A stretch of 18,844 bases of DNA from an uncultured Roseburia sp. (GCA_900539115.1 UQAQ01000049.1:1-18844), one strand, 5' to 3'. Positions 7,481-15,354 are shown, numbered from the stretch's first letter. A program made the numbers and translations. The notes: a model not told the origin generated them from the letters alone.

Positions 7481-8017
7481 ATGTATTATACGTTACTCAT
7501 TTTACAATGTTTGGGAATATTATTCATGTTTTATGAGTTGATTCGCATCAGCAGACAGCGCCCTTCTAAATTTCAGACTCTTTTACTGCTTCTTGTCGGT
7601 GCTATTTTGATAAACACCTATGGCTATACTTTGGAAATCACTGCGACCGGTAAAGAATTGGCACTGCAGGCTGTACGCATAAGTTATCTGGCAAACCCAT
7701 TTATCCTCTATTTAATGTATATTTTTGTAATGAAATATTGTGGTTTTTCGATTCCAAAAGCAGGAAAATGTATTCTGTTTTCCCTTGCTGCCTTTATCTC
7801 GGTTTTAGTTTTTACCAGTGATTATAACACCTTGTTTTACAGCCATATTTCCTTTTCCTATTCCGGTTTATTTCCACATTTGATTTTAACACATGGTCCT
7901 GTCTACAAATTGTATACAGCCTTTTTGGGCTTCTATTTTGTCAGCATGTTTTTTGCCTGTACACGATTTTCTCTTCAGCATAAATCGCGCCTTATCCGCA
8001 AACAGGTATTTCTTTAA
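7481..8017 (+). CDS. N-terminal 7TM sensor fragment of the broken HD-GYP gene
   Basis: The 178-residue fragment contains six or seven hydrophobic segments, starting MYYTLLILQCLGILFMFYEL, in the style of the 7TM sensor domain found before PAS and kinase or cyclase modules. It ends at a TAA that appears only because of the -1 shift at 8013-8015. As translated it would be a membrane stub without an output domain. Confidence 0.5.
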   Translation: MYYTLLILQCLGILFMFYELIRISRQRPSKFQTLLLLLVGAILINTYGYTLEITATGKELALQAVRISYLANPFILYLMYIFVMKYCGFSIPKAGKCILFSLAAFISVLVFTSDYNTLFYSHISFSYSGLFPHLILTHGPVYKLYTAFLGFYFVSMFFACTRFSLQHKSRLIRKQVFL

Positions 8018-8290
8018 TACTCATGATTACAACGTGTATTCTGGGACTTTGGGCATTTCTTTTCCGGCTTACCGGCGGCTATGATTCCACAGTACCCGCT
8101 TACATCATTTGTACCATTTTATTGGAGCAGCTGATCAAACGATACAAATTATTTGATTTAATTGAGCTGGCCAAAGATGAAGCCATTGAATGTATGAAGG
8201 ATGGCTTGATGGTACTTGATTTTGATGATCAGATCACTTATGCAAACAATCGGGCACAACAGCTTCTGGATTTTGTAAAGGAAACGCACC

Positions 8291-9004
8291 ATGATCATTT
8301 TGACTGAAATTACAGATCGGTATTATTACACAGAACGCCTTCAAACAGATGTAGCAAGAAAAACAAAGAAAGTAGTTGCCATGCAACGAGGTTTGATTGG
8401 AAGTTTTGCCACGATCATCGAAGCTCGCGATGGCATCACAGGCCTGCACATCAAAAACACCGGGAACTTTGTAAAGGTACTTACTCATGCAATGCTACAC
8501 GATCCCCGCTTTACCTCACAAATGACAAGTGAATATGCAGAAATGGTAGCAGATGCAGCGCATTTACACGATATCGGAAAAATATCCATTCCCGATTCTA
8601 TTTTACAGAAAAAGGGAAAACTTACCGATGAAGAGTTTGCAATCATGAAATCACATCCGGTAGAGGGGGCACGCATTTTAGATGAAACTCTGAAAGGGGT
8701 CGAAAGCGACGAATATTTTCAAATTGCACATGACATGGCATTATACCATCATGAAAAATACGACGGAACCGGATATCCCGAAGGTTTATCCGGCGAATCC
8801 ATTCCTCTTTCTGCCCGAATCATGGCTGTCGCTGATGTGTATGATGCCCTTCGTTCAAGCCGTCATTATAAGGAAGGTTTTACCCGTGAAAAATCCGCAG
8901 CAATCCTCAAAGAAAACCGGGGAACACATTTCGATCCGGATATCACAGACATTTTTCTTGATCATATTGATGAGATTGAAAATGTTTTTGAAGTTCACAA
9001 ATAA
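8291..9004 (+). CDS. HD-GYP domain protein (separated C-terminal part)
   Basis: The 237-residue open frame starts at an ATG inside the former PAS domain, without a clear ribosome binding site. It carries the complete HD-GYP set: GLHIKNTGNF, HDIGK (H93, D94), HHEKYDGTGYP (the GYP motif) and ARIMAVADVYDAL. These residues bind the metal centre that hydrolyses c-di-GMP, so the catalytic part itself is undamaged. If translated by reinitiation it would be a soluble, unregulated phosphodiesterase; otherwise it is part of a dead gene. It would oppose the diguanylate cyclase encoded next to it. Confidence 0.6.
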   Translation: MIILTEITDRYYYTERLQTDVARKTKKVVAMQRGLIGSFATIIEARDGITGLHIKNTGNFVKVLTHAMLHDPRFTSQMTSEYAEMVADAAHLHDIGKISIPDSILQKKGKLTDEEFAIMKSHPVEGARILDETLKGVESDEYFQIAHDMALYHHEKYDGTGYPEGLSGESIPLSARIMAVADVYDALRSSRHYKEGFTREKSAAILKENRGTHFDPDITDIFLDHIDEIENVFEVHK

Positions 9005-9009
9005 ATCAT

Positions 9010-9038
9010 TTGTTATCCCCTCTGCAATGTGATATAAT
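9010..9038 (+). promoter_or_regulatory. promoter of the GGDEF gene
   Basis: TTGTTA (9010-9015), 17 nt and TATAAT (9033-9038) preceded by TG (extended -10). It lies between the broken HD-GYP gene and the GGDEF gene, so the cyclase is transcribed separately. Confidence 0.7.
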
Positions 9039-9070
9039 CATACATAAATAAACACAACGGAAAAGGAATA

Positions 9071-10048
9071 GTGGTGCACATGGAGAAAATTAATCACGAG
9101 GAATTTATTACGGAAATGATACGATACGCCTCTTCTGCGGAGTCGCCGGACCGCATCATCAATCAAATTTTACAATATATCTGCCAAAACCTGCGTTCGG
9201 ATCGTGCCTATATCTTCGAAGACAATTTAGACGGCACGTATTCAAACACTTATGAGTACTGCCGTGAAGGCGTTTCCGCAGAAATCGAAAATCTACAGAA
9301 CGTTCCTTACGACGGCATGCTGGAAGCATGGTTCACAGAATACAAAAAGTCACACAATATTATCATCTATGACATGGAACAGTACCGCAGCATCAGCGAG
9401 GCCATGTACCATATATTAAAACCGCAGGGAATCCAGACTCTCGTCACCGGACCGATTAAAATCAATGAAAAATACATCGGCTTTTACGGGGTCGACAACC
9501 CACCCGTCGAATATATGGATAATATCTCCATTTTGATAAACATGATGGAATTTGTCATTTCCATGATGATCCGGCTTCGTGACTACTCCCATGAATTGGA
9601 GCAGAATGCCATTCACGACCAGCTCACCGGCTGCAAAAACCGCACCGCACTTGCCTGGGCTTATAACAATGATTTTGATGCTTCCCAGTCTGTCGGTATC
9701 GTTATGTGCGATCTCAATGGCCTGAAGCGGATGAATGATTCCAAAGGCCATCTTGCCGGTGACCAATACATCTGTGATGCCGCAAAAATCCTCTGCGACT
9801 GCTTTGGCAGTGAAAATGTCTACCGCATCGGTGGCGATGAATTTGCTGTTGTTTTGACAGGAATTTCCAAAAGCAATCTCCGGCATTGCTGTGAGCAGCT
9901 TCGTGACACGACCACTTCCAGTTCCGTCAGCCTTTCCTTTGGTGTCGAATTTGCTGAGCACCACGAGGTTCCTTTTGAAACCCTGCTCAAATATGCCGAC
10001 GAAAAAATGTACGAAGACAAACGGCGTTATTATAAAATGTTAAAATGA
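9071..10048 (+). CDS. GAF-GGDEF diguanylate cyclase
   Basis: The protein (about 325 residues) should make c-di-GMP from two GTP. Residues 1-165 read as a GAF-like sensor domain (RIINQILQYICQNLRSDRAYIFED near the start, ending GPIKINEKYIGFYGVDNPP). Residues 175-325 are a GGDEF domain: DQLTGCKNR, CDLNGLKRMND, GHLAGDQ and the intact signature GGDEF. No RxxD inhibitory site precedes the signature, so product inhibition by that route is unlikely. There is no membrane helix, so it is cytoplasmic. The start is uncertain: GTG at 9071 or 9074 fits the AAAGGA at 9062-9067 better than ATG at 9080. Its neighbour was once a c-di-GMP phosphodiesterase of opposite activity. Confidence 0.9.
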   Translation: MVHMEKINHEEFITEMIRYASSAESPDRIINQILQYICQNLRSDRAYIFEDNLDGTYSNTYEYCREGVSAEIENLQNVPYDGMLEAWFTEYKKSHNIIIYDMEQYRSISEAMYHILKPQGIQTLVTGPIKINEKYIGFYGVDNPPVEYMDNISILINMMEFVISMMIRLRDYSHELEQNAIHDQLTGCKNRTALAWAYNNDFDASQSVGIVMCDLNGLKRMNDSKGHLAGDQYICDAAKILCDCFGSENVYRIGGDEFAVVLTGISKSNLRHCCEQLRDTTTSSSVSLSFGVEFAEHHEVPFETLLKYADEKMYEDKRRYYKMLK

Positions 10049-10071
10049 GGTGATTGAGGAGGAGTAGGGGT

Positions 10072-10104
10072 AGTCTCCGCTCTCTAAAACGGAGACTGAT
10101 ATTT
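10072..10104 (+). terminator. terminator between convergent GGDEF and methyltransferase genes
   Basis: AGTCTCCG (10072-10079) pairs perfectly with CGGAGACT (10090-10097) around a 10-nt loop; GATATTTCTTT follows. The T-tract is interrupted, so efficiency may be modest. It sits between the two convergent stop codons. Confidence 0.6.
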
Positions 10105-10118
10105 CTTTGGAGTTTTTC

Positions 10119-10856
10119 TCACTTTCTCACCTTCACCAGCAGGAAATCCGGCTTATGAAACAAATCCTTGTAAGCCGGATATTTCTCAAGTAATTCATCG
10201 TCCGGCAATGGTTCGATCATTTTTTCGACCGTAAATCCCGCCTCAATCAACGTATTGATTATTGTCGAAAATGTGCGATGATATTTCTTCACATTGTCAA
10301 CAAACCACACCGATTCTCTCTCTCCTTCCACACCATAATTTGCAAGGTTCAAATACAACTTCTTCCCGTTTTCGTTCCTCGTCCACCGATTTTTTCCGGA
10401 ATGACACGTACACAGCGGATTTTCCTGCGAAAAAATAAAGTTCCCGCCCGACTCAAGCAGATCATATATATTTCTAACCACGCCCGAAAAGTCCTCCACA
10501 TAATGAAACGCCAGTGAACTTACCACAACGTCAAAAGTTTCATTTAACTGTGAAATTTCTTCCATCGGCATATTCACATAGGTTATGCCGGCATCGCTGT
10601 GTTTTTTTCTCGCAACTTCTAACATTTTTTCAGAAATATCAATGCCTACTACCTTTTCCGCTCCTTGCCGGATGCACCGCATACAATGTTCTCCAAAACC
10701 GCACCCCAGATCAAGCACCCTTTTCCCTGTCAGATCCGGCATCATAGAAAACAAAGCAGGGATTTCAAATAAATTATTGGCATTTATCTCGTTATCGCGG
10801 ATCTTCTTATACCCTTCAAAAAATATCTCATTATCATATATATTTTGTTTTGCCAT
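10119..10856 (-). CDS. class I SAM-dependent methyltransferase
   Basis: The 245-residue protein has the Rossmann-type methyltransferase core: motif I VLDLGCGFGEH (about residues 44-54), the acidic GIDIS at the end of strand 2, and VVSSLAFHYVEDF (motif IV region). It resembles UbiE/SmtA-like small-molecule methyltransferases common in gut Firmicutes; the substrate cannot be told. GGAGG lies 8 nt upstream of the ATG and a promoter lies at 10915-10943. Its 5' end and upstream DNA are duplicated at 15257-15812, where only the first 33 codons survive. The copy here is complete. Confidence 0.88.
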   Translation of the reverse strand: MAKQNIYDNEIFFEGYKKIRDNEINANNLFEIPALFSMMPDLTGKRVLDLGCGFGEHCMRCIRQGAEKVVGIDISEKMLEVARKKHSDAGITYVNMPMEEISQLNETFDVVVSSLAFHYVEDFSGVVRNIYDLLESGGNFIFSQENPLCTCHSGKNRWTRNENGKKLYLNLANYGVEGERESVWFVDNVKKYHRTFSTIINTLIEAGFTVEKMIEPLPDDELLEKYPAYKDLFHKPDFLLVKVRK

Positions 10857-11157
10857 TTTGCACCTCCAAAGCTCTGTGTTTTCCAGTTTCTGTAAAATAA
10901 GAAGAGTAATTTAAATTATACCGTTTTGGGGCAGAAAAAGCAAGCGGAACTTGATGTATCCGGCTAAAACTTGTAAACGCCTTCCCTTTTTATGGTCTTA
11001 TCCTTTGATTTTCTTCCCAGACCACAATCTCCTCATATTCTTATGGTCCAGAGAAATTTTTTCAATATTCAAGTCAAAAATGACGCCAAACACCAACAAC
11101 CGAAGTTTTCTAAAACCAATCTGCTAATTTTCAATATGTTTCCACGCCAATGAGATG
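10759..11157. repeat. direct repeat copy A (methyltransferase 5' end and upstream DNA)
   Basis: These 399 bp match 15257-15812 in the same orientation with scattered substitutions, about 95% identical by eye, and with no length change except one 157-bp block present only in copy B. Copy A covers the first 33 methyltransferase codons, its promoter and about 210 bp further upstream. The upstream part carries TATGGTC/CCCAGACCACA/TATGGTCC motifs but no open frame. Similarity stops sharply at both ends. Confidence 0.9.
10915..10943 (-). promoter_or_regulatory. methyltransferase promoter
   Basis: On the minus strand TTGCTT (10943-10938), 17 nt, TATAAT (10920-10915). In repeat copy B the -10 box has become CATAAT, as expected for a copy no longer under selection. 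Confidence 0.65.
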
Positions 11158-11398
11158 GAGCAAAAAGGGCATAGACCGGGATTGGAGAAAAAGCAATTCT
11201 CATGGATGAGATCTATTATTAATACCGGTGTAACTATCGCATAAGCATAGTATGTAGAACAAAGGAATTAAAATGTATAGAAATATAGGGAAAGATTTAG
11301 TATAATAAACTGAGTTGAAAATCTTGAAATTGTCAAAGGGCTGCTCTGCTTACATTTTTTCGAAGAGCAATTTACGCTATCAATATCTGGTCTAAAAC
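11158..11398. other. AT-rich stretch without recognisable gene
   Basis: Unique sequence between repeat copy A and the first promoter of the SPFH operon. No open frame with a ribosome binding site is visible. A TATAAT-like hexamer at about 11299 has no convincing -35 partner. Confidence 0.4.
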
Positions 11399-11427
11399 TT
11401 GAATTCATCCCCCAAATTGTGTATAAT
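11399..11427 (+). promoter_or_regulatory. promoter P1 upstream of SPFH operon
   Basis: TTGAAT (11399-11404), 17 nt, TATAAT (11422-11427). Transcription would start near 11434 and meet the hairpin terminator at 11521-11545. Confidence 0.7.
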
Positions 11428-11433
11428 AAGATT

Positions 11434-11545
11434 GTGCGAAAACATAGGCAAAGTACCGAAAAATCAGGCGTCCGGCGTTTTCGAACGTATTTTCGATTCT
11501 TTTCGCAATAACTTGAATGTAATTCGCAACTTCTTGCGAATTTTT
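11434..11545 (+). ncRNA. candidate small RNA or attenuated leader
   Basis: P1 at its 5' side and a strong intrinsic terminator at its 3' side define a transcript of about 110 nt. No open frame with a ribosome binding site lies inside it. It can fold extensively: GCGAAAA near the 5' end pairs with TTTTCGC near 11500, and several CGAAAA/TTTTCG segments lie between. It ends just before a second promoter that serves the operon. It may be an independent small RNA or a leader with conditional readthrough. Confidence 0.45.
11521..11545 (+). terminator. intrinsic terminator of the P1 transcript
   Basis: A 9-bp perfect stem, AATTCGCAA (11521-11529) with TTGCGAATT (11534-11542), closed by a CTTC loop and followed by T residues to 11545. 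Confidence 0.75.
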
Positions 11546-11567
11546 AGCAAAATGATAGCATTTTATG

Positions 11568-11595
11568 TTGACATTTTATGATTATGCGTTATAAT
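11568..11595 (+). promoter_or_regulatory. consensus promoter P2 of SPFH operon
   Basis: Perfect TTGACA (11568-11573) and TATAAT (11590-11595) with a 16-nt spacer. The transcript begins near 11602. ACACCTC at 11605-11611 is complementary to GAGGTGT at 11652-11658, which holds the ribosome binding site of the HTH gene, so the leader could fold that site away. Confidence 0.8.
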
Positions 11596-11662
11596 ACTAG
11601 TATAACACCTCTGATCATAATGCTGAATTTGCTATTACATATAAAAACAATGAGGTGTGTAA

Positions 11663-11875
11663 GTGAAAATCAGTTATAAAAAATTATGGATTCGGCTCAT
11701 AGAAAGGGATATTTCTCCGGTCACCTTGAGAAAAGACCTAAATATTGCTACCGGCACAATGACAAAACTTAGGAAAAACGAAGAGGTCGCTTTGTCCGTA
11801 CTCTTGAGAATATGTGAATATCTCGAGTGCAATATAGGCGATATATGCGATGCTGTTCCAAATGACGAAAATTAA
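11663..11875 (+). CDS. small XRE-family HTH regulator
   Basis: This 70-residue protein is almost entirely a Cro/C1-type helix-turn-helix of the YozG-like HTH_26 type: helices around KLWIRLIERDI, TLRKDLNIATGTMTKLRKNE and LLRICEYLECNIGDICD. It has no extra sensor domain. It starts with GTG, 5 nt after GAGGTG. It is the first gene of the operon and ends 17 nt before the zinc-ribbon gene start, so it probably regulates its own operon from promoter P2. No clear palindromic operator overlaps P2, so the binding site is unknown. Confidence 0.85.
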   Translation: MKISYKKLWIRLIERDISPVTLRKDLNIATGTMTKLRKNEEVALSVLLRICEYLECNIGDICDAVPNDEN

Positions 11876-11892
11876 CAAATGTGGAGGTAAAC

Positions 11893-12723
11893 ATGCCATT
11901 TTGTAAAAATTGCGGTAATGAACTAGAGAACGATGCAAAATTTTGCACAAACTGCGGCTCAACAATAACAAGACAAACAATGTATGACGGCATTATACAT
12001 AAATGCCCAAACTGTGGTGAAGTTTTACCATCGTTTGTAACAAATTGTCCGAGCTGCGGATATGAACTAAGAGGAACCACCGCAACCAGTTCTATTGTAA
12101 CATTTTATAAAGACTTAAACAATACCCAAAGCGTAGAACAACGGAGTAATATGATTCGTAATTTCCCCATTCCAAATGCCAAGGAAGACATTATCGAATT
12201 TATGGTTCTGGCATCTTCAAACATATCAGGAGAAAATAATAAAGATATTTCTAAAGCTTGGCTTGCTAAATTTGAACAATGCTATCAAAAAGCACTAATC
12301 ACTTTTAATACTTCTGCAGATCGAGATTACATTGAGCAAATTTATCGGGACTGTCAGGCTAAAATAGAGAATGAAAAGAATAAACAAATAACAAAACTCA
12401 CATTTGAAACAGTTACCCAAAACATCATTGTCGGCGTAGGATTGGTTTTACTGTTAATTGCCATACGCGTTGAGAAAAATGAAGGAAATTCCTCTGTTTA
12501 TGAGTTGATTTCCTCCATTGTTTTGATCGCCTCTTCTGCTTCTCTCCTAAAGAGAAATGCCGCTTTTATTGATTATATTGTCGCTGCCATAAGCGGTCTG
12601 CTGCTAATTGGATCATCTTATCTATTTAACAATGGTTCCATGCTGCAATTAAGTGGTATGATTGTTCTGATCATTGTTGCTGTAAACTATTTTAAAAGTC
12701 TTTTTGCAAAAAATAGGAGGTAA
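11893..12723 (+). CDS. double zinc-ribbon membrane protein
   Basis: From ATG at 11893 (GGAGG 5 nt upstream) the product has 276 residues. Two zinc ribbons sit at the N terminus: C4xxC7/C18xxC21 and C38xxC41/C52xxC55. A charged, helical middle part (65-170) follows, then about four hydrophobic segments (177-193, 203-219, 224-245, 251-268). A cytoplasmic zinc-ribbon end on a membrane anchor is expected. Such proteins accompany SPFH proteins in other Firmicutes, for example YdjG beside YdjI in Bacillus subtilis, where they help hold the SPFH partner at the membrane; the same role here is inference. The stop is 2 nt before the SPFH start, indicating coupled translation. Confidence 0.8.
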   Translation: MPFCKNCGNELENDAKFCTNCGSTITRQTMYDGIIHKCPNCGEVLPSFVTNCPSCGYELRGTTATSSIVTFYKDLNNTQSVEQRSNMIRNFPIPNAKEDIIEFMVLASSNISGENNKDISKAWLAKFEQCYQKALITFNTSADRDYIEQIYRDCQAKIENEKNKQITKLTFETVTQNIIVGVGLVLLLIAIRVEKNEGNSSVYELISSIVLIASSASLLKRNAAFIDYIVAAISGLLLIGSSYLFNNGSMLQLSGMIVLIIVAVNYFKSLFAKNRR

Positions 12724-12725
12724 TT

Positions 12726-14042
12726 ATGGGATTATTTGGAAAAGCAAAAGCAGGCGGATTTATGGATGAAATTCGCTGTGATGAATCTTCTTATTTAATA
12801 TGGAAATGGCATCCTACCGGTTCACGTCTTGGTGAAAACAATCGTGAAAATGCCATCCGCTGGGGATCTTCTCTCCGGGTAAAAGACGGCGAAGTAGCTG
12901 TGTTTGTATATCGACAAGAAAACGGTATTATGCAGGATTATATCCTTGGTCCTTTTGACCAAAAAATAGAGACAAAAAACCTCCCTGTCCTGGCAAGCAT
13001 CATCGGGCTCGCGTATGATGGCGGAACTCCGTTCCAGGCAGAGGTTTATTATATCAACCTTGCTCATATGATCCAAGTCAAATTTGGTGTCCCATTTTTT
13101 GACATTTACGACCCGCGTTTTTTAGATTTTGGCGTACCAGTCGCTGTAAGAGGCACTGTCTCGTTTCAAATCCGTGATTACAAGGAATTCATCCGTTTAC
13201 ATCGCCTTACCACATTCGATCTGAATGAATTTCAAGTTCAGATTCGCGATGCCGTCGCAAGGTATGTAAAGGATACTGTCGCCAATGCACCAGCTGCCCA
13301 CAATATTCCTGTGGTGCAGATTGAGGCTAAATTATCTCAGATCAACGACATTGTGGAGTACGATATCAAAGAGCGCTTAAGCGAACATTTCGGCGTATCT
13401 GTTTCCGGCGTTGATATCAATTCTATTGAAATCGATAAAACTAGTGATGGCTTCAAACAACTCATGGAGGTTACACGTGGCATAGCCGTAGAAAAATTGC
13501 AGGCAGAAAAAGAGGATTATATTGAGCGGCTTCGTATCCAGCGTGAAGAGGGGCAATACGCACAGCATAAAGCCACGCAATCTGCTAACCTTAGTGCATT
13601 TCAGACAGAAAAACAAACGGAGGTTGGCATCGCCGGTGCCGAAGCCTTGGGACAAATGGGACAAAACGGCGCAGGCACGGTATCCCTTGGCGAAAGCGGT
13701 GCAGGATTTAATCCTGCAGCTATGATGACCAGTATGGCCGTTGGTGGTGCACTAGGCCAAAATATTGCCGGTACTATGAACGGAATAATAAATGGGAGCA
13801 TTCATCCAGCTAATGCAATGCCGACGCCACCTGTCCACGAGTTTTCCTATCACATTGCAATAAATGGAAATACTACCGGTCCCTACGACAGGAACACCTT
13901 AATCCAAATGGTCAATAACCATCAAATTACTCCAGATACACTATTGTGGACATCCGGAATGGCAAATTGGGAAAAAGCAAAAAATATCCCTGCTATTGCA
14001 GAACTGCTTTCTGCCATTCCTCCCGCCCCACCAATAGAATAA
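12726..14042 (+). CDS. SPFH (YdjI-like) protein with C-terminal GYF_2 domain
   Basis: The 438-residue protein starts with MGLFGKAKAGGFMDEI, typical of the YdjI-like SPFH branch (older name virion core protein-like). The SPFH/band-7 domain covers about 20-235 and is followed by a charged helix (245-300) suited to oligomer formation. A Gly/Ala-rich linker (300-365) leads to a GYF_2 domain (about 374-425) with YHIAINGNTTGPYDRNTL and two tryptophans (W408, W415), a module thought to bind proline-rich peptides. SPFH proteins form membrane-bound scaffolds. No transmembrane helix is present, so it must be recruited, plausibly by the zinc-ribbon protein encoded just upstream. The ribosome binding site AGGAGG lies at the end of that gene. 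Confidence 0.88.
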   Translation: MGLFGKAKAGGFMDEIRCDESSYLIWKWHPTGSRLGENNRENAIRWGSSLRVKDGEVAVFVYRQENGIMQDYILGPFDQKIETKNLPVLASIIGLAYDGGTPFQAEVYYINLAHMIQVKFGVPFFDIYDPRFLDFGVPVAVRGTVSFQIRDYKEFIRLHRLTTFDLNEFQVQIRDAVARYVKDTVANAPAAHNIPVVQIEAKLSQINDIVEYDIKERLSEHFGVSVSGVDINSIEIDKTSDGFKQLMEVTRGIAVEKLQAEKEDYIERLRIQREEGQYAQHKATQSANLSAFQTEKQTEVGIAGAEALGQMGQNGAGTVSLGESGAGFNPAAMMTSMAVGGALGQNIAGTMNGIINGSIHPANAMPTPPVHEFSYHIAINGNTTGPYDRNTLIQMVNNHQITPDTLLWTSGMANWEKAKNIPAIAELLSAIPPAPPIE

Positions 14043-14086
14043 CCTTTTAACAAAACTTTTTAAACAATAGGAAGGAAGAGAATTTT

Positions 14087-15178
14087 ATGAAAACCAAAAA
14101 AACATTTTACAAGAAACCACCCTTTATTATTATTGCAGCTATCATCGTAATCTTTCTGGTTGTCGCACTTTTACCCGGAAAAGACAAAGAGACATCCGAA
14201 AAAATAGACTGGTCCAAGATGGAATTGGGAAGCCAGCTGCCGGAACCATCGTCCTCAAAAGGTAAAATATGGACTAATACAACTGAAAATTTGAATATTG
14301 ATCTTAACAAAGTATCCGATGACGAGTACAGTGATTATGTCACTGCTTGTGAACAAAAAGGATACACCATAGATTCCGACAAGAGCGATTTCTCGTTTGA
14401 CGCCTACAACAAAGAAGGGTATCAACTTTCTATCACTCATATCAATGATGGCATGGATATCAAATTAAATTCACCCATTAAACTCGATTCCATCCAATGG
14501 CCGAGCAGCACTGCCGGCAGCCTCCTGCCTGCGCCAAAATCTTTAAAAGGAAAATTTGATTACGAGCATGATTCCAGTTTTTCCGTTGCTATCGGAGAAA
14601 CAACCCCGGATGATTATACTGAGTATGTACAAAAAGTTCAAAACAGCGGATTTAAAGTGGATTATGACAAAAGCGACAATTATTACAGTGCCTACAATAA
14701 CGATGGTTACCATGTTTGTGTCGAATATAAAGGATTCAATACAATGAACATACAAATTGACTCCCCTTCCGACTCAGATGATTCCACCCTTGACAGCGAA
14801 AAAGGCTCCGATGCCAGCGCAAGTGATTCTGATTCTTCCACAAATGCCACAAAATCCGAAAATGATTCTGCCTCCGGCAACAGTAAAAAAAATAAGTCTA
14901 AAAAAACTAAGGGACTGCGTTCGGATTTCAAAAAAGCAATGGACAGTTATGAAGCCTTTATGGATGAATATATCAAATTCATGACAAATTACGATGAATC
15001 TGACACCAGTGCTAAAATGCTAAAAAAATACACAAACTATCTGCAAAAATACGGTGAATTTGTTGATGCTTTCGACAAATGGGAATCCAAGGACCTAAAC
15101 ACCGCTGAAGCAGCCTATTATGCTAAAGTTGAAGCAAGAGTCACCAAAAAGCTCACGAAAGCAGCTATAGCTCAATAA
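14087..15178 (+). CDS. membrane-anchored protein with duplicated extracellular domain
   Basis: The 363-residue product has one N-terminal transmembrane helix (12-30) and should face outward. Residues 40-130 and 136-227 are two copies of one domain: both run from W-S-x-x-x-GS/LLP-x-P through K-G-K, a DDYxxYV helix, a DKSD turn and a closing strand ending in N/DSP. I recall a Clostridial domain of unknown function (DUF6591) of this shape but cannot check it. Residues 228-275 are a Ser/Asp-rich then Lys-rich linker; 276-363 form a charged helical domain. A purine-rich GGAAGGAAGAG precedes the ATG. It is the last gene of the SPFH operon, 44 nt after the SPFH gene, and a terminator follows directly. 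Confidence 0.75.
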   Translation: MKTKKTFYKKPPFIIIAAIIVIFLVVALLPGKDKETSEKIDWSKMELGSQLPEPSSSKGKIWTNTTENLNIDLNKVSDDEYSDYVTACEQKGYTIDSDKSDFSFDAYNKEGYQLSITHINDGMDIKLNSPIKLDSIQWPSSTAGSLLPAPKSLKGKFDYEHDSSFSVAIGETTPDDYTEYVQKVQNSGFKVDYDKSDNYYSAYNNDGYHVCVEYKGFNTMNIQIDSPSDSDDSTLDSEKGSDASASDSDSSTNATKSENDSASGNSKKNKSKKTKGLRSDFKKAMDSYEAFMDEYIKFMTNYDESDTSAKMLKKYTNYLQKYGEFVDAFDKWESKDLNTAEAAYYAKVEARVTKKLTKAAIAQ

Positions 15179-15182
15179 TTCC

Positions 15183-15213
15183 AAAAGGAGATGCACCAGC
15201 ATCTCCTTTTTTT
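15183..15213 (+). terminator. terminator of the SPFH operon
   Basis: AAAAGGAGATGC (15183-15194) and GCATCTCCTTTT (15199-15210) pair perfectly over 12 bp around ACCA, followed by a T-run to 15213. It starts 5 nt after the last stop codon of the operon. Confidence 0.92.
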
Positions 15214-15256
15214 GTAAGCACTTATTCTTATCCAAATTCCTTTCAACACCACATAG

Positions 15257-15354
15257 GGGATTTCAAACAAATTGTTTGCATTTATCTCGTTGTCTCTGAT
15301 CTTCTTATACCCTTCAAAAAACATCTCATTATCATATATATTTTGTTTTGCCAT
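15257..15354 (-). pseudogene. truncated methyltransferase copy (first 33 codons)
   Basis: Read on the minus strand from ATG at 15354, the first 33 codons match the methyltransferase at 10119-10856 with one conservative change in this stretch (EIFFEG to EMFFEG). Right after FEIP the homology stops and the frame runs into the terminator of the SPFH operon. The methyltransferase motifs are absent, so it cannot be functional. It is part of repeat copy B. Confidence 0.85.

Larger units (their letters stand above)
7481..9004 (+). pseudogene. broken 7TM-PAS-HD-GYP phosphodiesterase gene
   Basis: One gene is spread over three frame segments. 7481-8017 encodes a seven-helix sensor domain like those of 7TM histidine kinases. 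8023-8307, in another frame, continues it (CILGLWAFLF, then KDEAIECMKDGLMVLDFDDQ, the start of a PAS domain). 8291-9004, back in the first frame, ends a PAS domain (IILTEITDRYY) and holds a full HD-GYP domain. Lesion one: adding one T to the T-run at 8013-8015 restores LLILM and joins the first two parts. Lesion two, near 8270-8290: only about 30 residues of PAS remain before its last strand, so a deletion that also shifts the frame is likely. The intact gene would be a membrane sensor that degrades c-di-GMP. A single sequencing error could explain the first lesion but not the second. Confidence 0.75.

Noticed and set aside
9416..9964. A 182-codon minus-strand open frame
   Set aside because: It lies wholly antisense to the GAF-GGDEF gene and shows no domain or start signal.
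11399..11581. A 60-codon open frame starting with TTG
   Set aside because: It begins inside the -35 box of promoter P1 and contains both the -10 box and the terminator at 11521-11545, so it cannot be an independent gene.
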